A DNA stretch of 64,000 bases from Hevea brasiliensis. Its lineage: Eukaryota; Streptophyta; Magnoliopsida; Malpighiales; Euphorbiaceae. The first letter of the stretch is position 1, and every line of letters begins with the position of its first letter. The notes under the pieces are model-generated. The model made no database searches. It was given only the letters and a program-made list of their open reading frames with translations, and was not told the DNA's origin. The position numbers and the translations under genes are program-made. Of this stretch, positions 58,138-64,000 are shown one piece after another. The stretch is from assembly GCF_030052815.1 (NCBI RefSeq), contig NC_079493.1:63939960-64003959 (forward strand), in the 5' to 3' direction.

Positions 58138-58611
58138 TATATACAAGATAATCGTGCTATCTCGTGTCTAAAGATTGTATGCACCGATATGATTTATGAC
58201 AAAACATTGACAAGAGTAAACTCCATGTGCTTGTCATAAGTGTCACCGGTTCGCCTACTTATCATTTATAAGTGCCTATCATGTTTGTTATATGGCATGA
58301 GACTCACCATTCCATCTTATTTATATCTCATATAAATAACTTGGGAACAAACATGAATATAATCTTTCTGGATAAGTTATGTCCTTATTATGAAGTATCC
58401 TCGATTGTGAACCTATTTATGATACTTCTTGCTAGAAATATTGTCACTCATATTCTTAACAACTTAAGAATAATATTTCTAACAAAATATCAATGGACCT
58501 TTTCTATTACACATAAATATATTATGTAAACTAAAAGTGGAAATGCCTTTATTAATAAAAATATGTATAAGATACATACTAAATGATATGCTCTAGGGCA
58601 TACTACTAACA
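58138..58611 (-). repeat. Copia-B 5' LTR, part 2
   Basis: Resumes TATATACAAGATAA directly after the right CTACC duplication and ends CATACTACTAACA at 58611. Matches 43774-44253. Then follows AAATT (58612-58616) and the gypsy-2 LTR. Confidence 0.92.
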
Positions 58612-58616
58612 AAATT

Positions 58617-59772
58617 CTCACCAGAAATGGCTTAATGGAACAGGAACTCTAGCACCCAAACCGAAATTTCGATTTATTCACCATTGGTTAGAAGTATGGA
58701 TTGGCAACTAGTGCCAACACTTTTGGGAACCAAAATGTGGTAAATTTATGTGATTTTATGGCTTTTAGCCATTCTGATATTATGGTGATACTTGGCCTTG
58801 TGCGTAATAATTATTACAGCTTATTAGTTATTCTATTGCACACAGGGAGATACATATGTGACTGATGGTGTGACTACCGAGGTGCTTGGTACCCAAAGGC
58901 GCTACCCATTTATCCGGTCCAGTCATTCAATATAGGTTACTTGGGCAACAAAAAATGGAAGTTGATAAATTTAATAAAATAATGGATATAACAAGTACCA
59001 AATAAATAAGACTACAAATAATTACCAAAAATTTGTCTGCATGAGACATCAATATACACACTGCATATTTATTTTCTTTTAGTTCTTTTTATTTTATTAT
59101 TGGCCCCACTAAGAATTATTGCTTAGCACATTGCTTTTTGCCATGCATAGGTACTAGAGATACGCAGCGCGACCCAGTAGACCCCAGTCAGGGTGAGAGT
59201 TAGATCTACTAGTATCCTATGTCACCTCTCAGCTACAGTGCATTGGTAGGATGTTAGGCTATATTTTGTATTTTGTGTTTTGTATTTTTGTAAATATTGT
59301 AATTAAACTTTTATTTTGTCATGTATATTGAAACTTATGTGATTATGTATTAATGGAGTTATCTCAGAATGGTGTTCATAAATGAAATTTGAGTATTTAT
59401 TTACGATTTGAGTATAAATATGATGTGAATTAAAAGATTGGAAAGTTTGAGAAATTGATGAGAAATTATTGAAAATTAATGTGATAAATTGGGAGTTGTG
59501 GAATAAAATAATTATTAGAAGTGTTTTTTACAGTTCAAAACTATTTTCCATTTTTAGTCAGATCACGAATTTTAAAAAATTTTCGGAATCTCAAATGAAT
59601 TTATAATTTCAATAAATGACTTAAATGAGTCAAATTTCACAAATTGCATTTCATAATCATGAAGAAATAAATTAAGGAAGGATAGAAATAATTGAGATAA
59701 AATATGGTATTCCGGTACACTGTGTGGCATATCTTGCTCTACCGTGATCAGAGATCGGTAAGGGGTGTCACA
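58617..59772 (+). repeat. Gypsy-2 3' LTR, right part
   Basis: Continues the gypsy-2 LTR after copia-B to the terminus GGTAAGGGGTGTCACA at 59772, which matches the reverse of the solo-LTR start at 18858. Non-coding. The first ~100 bp are only weakly alignable to the giant LTRs. Confidence 0.82.
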
Positions 59773-61187
59773 ATATGAGTGATGATTTCTAGCACAAAGT
59801 ATCATAAATAGGTTCACAATCGAGAATACTTCACAATAAGGACATGACTTATCCGTAAAGATTGTAATCATATTTGTTTCCAAGTTATTTATATGAGACA
59901 TAAATAAAATGTAATGGTGAGTCTCATGCCATATAACAAATATGATAGGCACTTATACATGATAAGTAGGTCAATTGAGGACATTTATGACAAGCATATG
60001 GAGTTTACTCTGTCAATGCATTGTCATAAATCATATCAGCATATAATCTTTAGACCGAGATAGTATGCTTATCTTGTATATAGGTGATTTGAGTTTGATA
60101 TCGCTCATACTTATACTGTATAGGTATATGGGCATGTGTTGGCTCCTACTAGTTATATATGAAGGTAGGTGTTGATCAAGATGGAATCATACTCTAAGTA
60201 AATTGGGATAAAATCCTATATTCATTTAATTGTTCTTGATGTTTCAAGTTCCTGCCAAGATAGATATATTTAATTAGAAAAGAGTTTCGATGAGAAAATC
60301 TTTTAATCAAGAACTGAATTAAAAGAGAGCATAATATTCATAGCAAATGGGGTTTGACATAAACCATAACTCCAGCTCGAATTGGGATTTTGTAACAGAG
60401 AGATTCTAGTGCATAATAACATATGATTATAGGTTCATTTAAGATAAACCTTATTACTGATTGGGTGGCTATGGTATGCTATGCTAGGTGTTAACCATAG
60501 TTTATGAGCTGCATAAAATGATTTAGAGAAATCATTTATAGTAAGAAAGAGTTCTGATGATATTAAGAGTTGACATCATATTTCATTGCCAATTAGTGAT
60601 GAGCTTAGTAAGTCACACACATACACAAGTAATCACTGTTAAATATGATTTAATTAATTAATTAAAGATTTTAATTGATTAATTAAATAGGTTTGGTTTG
60701 CAATTAGATTACAAAGTCCCTAGCATGGCTTAAAACCAAATCTAGGTTATTGGATGCATAATATAAGTTAAATTTCTATTTAACATGTTTAAATATGAAT
60801 TTAATTATGAGAAATTAATTAATAGAGATTAATTAATTAATTTATATTTGATATAAATTGATTAGAAGAAGAGAAATAATTATTTTGGGTTAAGAACTCA
60901 AAATTAAGACACAAGGGTATTTTGGTCATTTTATAAGGTGACATGTGGCACCATGAGATGGTAACACATGGCACTATACATAAGCTTACAATTGTCTTTA
61001 ATCATATAAGATGATCAAAGTCAAGATTAAATATAGGTTTGACACTTGGCACAATGTGATTGGGTCAATTAAACCTAGAGCCAATCGTATGTGACATGTG
61101 GCAAGGGTTTTAAGTGATGACCTAGCTATATAAGGGAAAGGATGAAAAGAAAATTACAATCTATTATTTGCCTCATTGGTGTCGCTT
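59773..61187 (+). repeat. Copia-C LTR fragment
   Basis: Matches the copia-A 3' LTR from about 17595 (ATATGAGTGAC) onward. The first ~157 bp of the LTR are absent, presumably on the other side of gypsy-2. It has the TATATAAG box near 61125 and is then cut at 61187 by a gypsy-1-family LTR. More diverged than the copia-A and copia-B LTRs, consistent with being the oldest layer. Confidence 0.88.
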
Positions 61188-64000
61188 ATCACACCCTATC
61201 CTCCTGTAAGGCATGATATGATCCCGTAGTATACCTAATGAATTACCAACTTCATCTACTAATAACCCATTAAATACACTACAAGGGATTTTAAAACTTT
61301 TCTTACTTCCTTTTACAGTGGTGAGCACTATTTACAGGTGTTAAAAAAATTTTTTTGAATCAAGTGAAATAATAACACATTTGAAGAAATAATAATTTCA
61401 GAAAATTTTGGCAGAGTGCCATTTGTATTTTGAATGAAGCAGCTTCTTCAAAACTGTAAAAGCACTTCAAATATATTTCTCAATCTCAAACTCCAACATT
61501 TAATCAGCACAATATGTTTCTCAACTCAAAAGCACAATAATTTTTCAATATTTCCAAAGGTCGAGATAAAAGAAACATAGTACAAATTTTACAAGCCCAA
61601 AATAATTTACAATTTATTTTACAACTTCAATGTACAATTTTAATTTACAATCAGCCAAAACTAAGAACACTATATACATACAGGATCTTACATTATAATA
61701 CAAAATGCAAAATATGGTATACTCAATATACCCGATGATCTCTCATCAAGCACTAGCAATTTAGTCACGCTCACGCCTGCCACTTTACTTATGATAGTAA
61801 TGAAAGCTATCACTGAGTAAAATTTACTCAGGTGCACATAACAATTTGAAATGCGATATATAAATCTTTATTGACAATTCACAAATAAAATGATTCACAA
61901 TTCCATTTCATAATTTACAAAGTTCACATAACACAAATTTGATCAAATAACCGAGTAACACAATTTTGCTAATTAATAATCAAATAATCGAATAATACAG
62001 CTTTTCCAATCAATAATACAATTTGATAAAATAATCAATAAATACAGCTTTACCCATCAATAACACAATTTGATCAAATAATCAAGAATACAAAGGTTGC
62101 CAATCGATAACACAATTTAGGCCATGACACAATTTTTTCCACACATGCCGTGGTTGTACACTACTTACAAGACACACTCACCCCAATAGTCAAAATTAAT
62201 GAGGAGGAAGTTAGCTAAATAATGAGTACTCATCTACACTCACCTCAGACCGACAAGTCAAAGAGGAGGAATATAGTCATACTCACCCCATAAATGGAGG
62301 AGGAATATAGTGTACTTATCGAGCATTTGCAGCGCATGATCGCCATCCCCGCAAGTTCCCGAGTTCATGCGTGAGAGTTCCCAGAATCGAGGCAGCATGA
62401 CGCCATCCCTACTTTGCTCCAATACCACTAAACACAATTTATCTCAAATTTTCCATTTACAAAGTAGGCAACACAATAATTTCCAAATAATATTCCAAAA
62501 CCAAAACTATCAAAAATTATTCATAACTCATTTCTCCAAATAAATTTGCTAGTAAAAATAGTGAATATAAAAGTATTGTGCATGGACACAATTTAACACT
62601 ATAATGTTCAATTAAATTTTTAAGTAGAAAATGAGAAGTCAAAATTATTGTGCACAAACACAATTTTAAACAATAACATACAAATAATCATAATTTATTT
62701 CAATTGAAAATTCAAAAGAAATAAATATTGTGCACAAATACAATTTAAAACAATAACATACAAATAATCATAATTTATTTCAATTGAAAAATTCAAAAGA
62801 AATAACTATTGTGCACAAACATAATTTAAAACAATGACATATAAATAATCATAATTTATTTCAATTGAAAAATTCAAAAGATATAATTATTAAGCACAAA
62901 CCTCTATAATCGTCTTTGGCTCGACTGTTTTCTTCTCTTTCCTCGAGTCTTTGCTAATCAAATACACAATTTAAAGTGTTTCAAGACTATTTAAACTTTC
63001 TAAGAATAAGGTTCAATAATTAATTTATCGAATTCTATTATTTCCTTAGTCAACCTAAGATGTCGACCCTCGATGCAGTCTAGGTGAATTAGGTTTCAAT
63101 GTTATCAATATGTCATATTTTATAGCCTTTTAGTGTTGGTACATGTTACCCAATTCATTTCCATGTATAGTGCACTTTAGTGCAATTTGTCGGATTCCGG
63201 TATACTAATTTGAACTAACCTGTTGACCTAGTTCTCTCGGTTTTCAAGCTTCGGTCAAAACTACAAACTTGTAGATCTATATCTTATTGCACGCGAGGGC
63301 AAAATTTCAGGTCATTCTGAGTTTACTAGACCAAGTTATGGTCATTTTACTATTTCTGGTCAAAGTGCATCAAAATTGGTCACTTTAGGTCATTTTAGGT
63401 TCAGCCAGTTTTTGGACCCGAGTTTATGCAAGCTATTTCACTTGCTTATGGTCATTTCTGGGCTTTGTGTCTTCATAAGACCTGTAGATATATGTCTCAA
63501 CTATTCATGGTAAAAATTTCATGTCAATTGACCTGTTTTGAGTGAGTTATGGCCAAAAACTAACTACTGCCCAAATGGTCAATTTTCGTGCCTTAAATGC
63601 ACTAATCCGATTTGGTCATTTTTCAAGTTACCTTCTAAGCAGAATTTTGGTAAGCTTCCTTCATGAAAGTTGGCACTTTTTGTGCCTAGTTTCACCTCCA
63701 ATTGGTTTCATACCAATTGAGCTACACACTTAAGGTTATAGGCCAAATTACACACGCCCTATTGCACATTGTCCATCACTCAATCAAAGGACACATTTAA
63801 CATTACCAAGTTACACATTCATGCCATTCCTGTTTTGTACTATAACCTAAAACACATTTCACAACACATTTTTGGTCACTTTGGCAACTTATAACCACAC
63901 TCAATATGCACCTTATAGTACAGCACTTACTAAGTCCAAGTTACACACAATTTAACTACATAATAAGCTCATTTACATGTCCAAACTCAAACCTCATATA
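61188..64000 (-). repeat. Gypsy-1-family LTR, minus strand, runs off the window
   Basis: Starts TATCACACCCTATCC (TGTCACACC with one change) and follows the gypsy-1 3' LTR in reverse from its end (37744) toward its start. It carries a roughly 80-bp tandem expansion at 62574-62900 that the other copies lack. Whether it is a solo LTR or the end of an element cannot be told. The open frame at 63542-63733 lies in LTR sequence and is not a gene. Confidence 0.88.
62574..62900. repeat. ~80-bp tandem repeat in the last LTR
   Basis: Four units (the first diverged) marked by TGTGCA(C/T)(A/G)-type starts at about 62574, 62650, 62730 and 62811, each with TAATTTATTTCAATTGAAAA. Gypsy-1 LTRs have the motif once (for example about 25880-25960). 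Confidence 0.82.

Larger units (their letters stand above)
42152..58611 (-). mobile_element. Copia-B: Ty1/copia retrotransposon, full length, minus strand
   Basis: Flanked by AAATT on both sides (42147-42151, 58612-58616) within the gypsy-2 3' LTR. Minus-strand order: 5' LTR 58611-48966 (split by a 7.56-kb insertion), PBS, leader, gag, protease, integrase, RT, RNase H, PPT, 3' LTR 44253-42152. Same family as copia-A, with a shorter leader. Genes carry many small indels but keep several residues that copia-A has lost (gag ATG, protease DTG, the RT SIYGLK motif). Confidence 0.95.
37745..59772 (+). mobile_element. Gypsy-2: Ty3/gypsy (chromovirus-like) element, 5' half outside the window
   Basis: pol resumes inside RT right after gypsy-1 and runs to 40315; PPT 40338-40351; 3' LTR 40352-42151 continuing at 58617-59772 after copia-B. 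The LTR terminus GGTGTCACA at 59772 is followed by a copia-C LTR, so this element was inserted in copia-C (TSD ATATG predicted at 59773-59777). LTR ends and PPT match the giant-LTR elements, making it their coding relative. Confidence 0.9.

Noticed and set aside
57245..58239. Open frames of 68-113 codons on both strands
   Set aside because: Inverted counterpart of the frames at 50485-51453, with the same repeat origin; they cross LTR and unit borders.
62640..62900. CRISPR-like array of regular repeats
   Set aside because: Units are 80-bp head-to-tail copies without unique spacers, in plant LTR sequence.

Overview
The window is plant nuclear DNA made almost entirely of nested LTR retrotransposons. 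No host gene, rRNA gene, organelle gene or CRISPR array could be supported. The evidence for a flowering plant is two Ty1/copia copies of a TNT1-94-like type, two Ty3/gypsy chromovirus-like copies, a classic plant TRIM element, tRNA-iMet-type primer binding sites and 5-bp target-site duplications (TSDs). The species cannot be fixed from this sequence.

Layout, from oldest host to youngest insert. (1) Copia-C: a 2.1-kb-type copia LTR, + strand, whose only visible part is 59773-61187. (2) Gypsy-2 (+) sits in that LTR. Its pol resumes at 37745, its 3' LTR starts at 40352, is broken by copia-B, and ends at 59772. (3) Gypsy-1 (+; last 2.3 kb of the 5' LTR 27066-29353, internal region 29354-34211, 3' LTR 34212-37744) sits in the reverse-transcriptase region of gypsy-2. 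A further LTR of the same family (23904-27065) is nested in its 5' LTR. (4) Copia-A (+; 1-23903, left end outside the window) sits in that nested LTR. Copia-A carries a tandem TRIM (1713-2438), a minus-strand element with 4.5-kb LTRs and a 355-bp interior (4384-13842) bordered on the left by a 403-bp near-perfect palindrome (3964-4366), and a solo LTR of the same giant-LTR family inside its 3' LTR (18858-23227). (5) Copia-B (-; 42152-58611) sits in the gypsy-2 3' LTR with TSD AAATT. Its own 5' LTR is split by a 7.56-kb insertion (50575-58132, TSD CTACC) with roughly 2-kb inverted arms. From 61188 to the window end lies a minus-strand LTR of the gypsy-1 family.

All coding regions are dead. They carry frameshifts, stops (many CAG/CAA/CGA to TAG/TAA/TGA) and altered catalytic residues: protease DTG to DIG in copia-A, and RT FIDD to FIND in gypsy-1 and FIDN in gypsy-2. 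Boundaries were set by comparing copies within the window: copia-A against copia-B, 5' against 3' LTRs, and empty against filled target sites.

The observations most worth following are: the inverted-LTR insertion with TRIM-like 260-bp arrays at both ends and a clean TSD; the 403-bp palindrome with paired tRNA-like A and B boxes at an insertion boundary; the giant-LTR/mini-interior element; and a 75-bp GT-AG, phase-0 intron-like segment in the gypsy-2 integrase.
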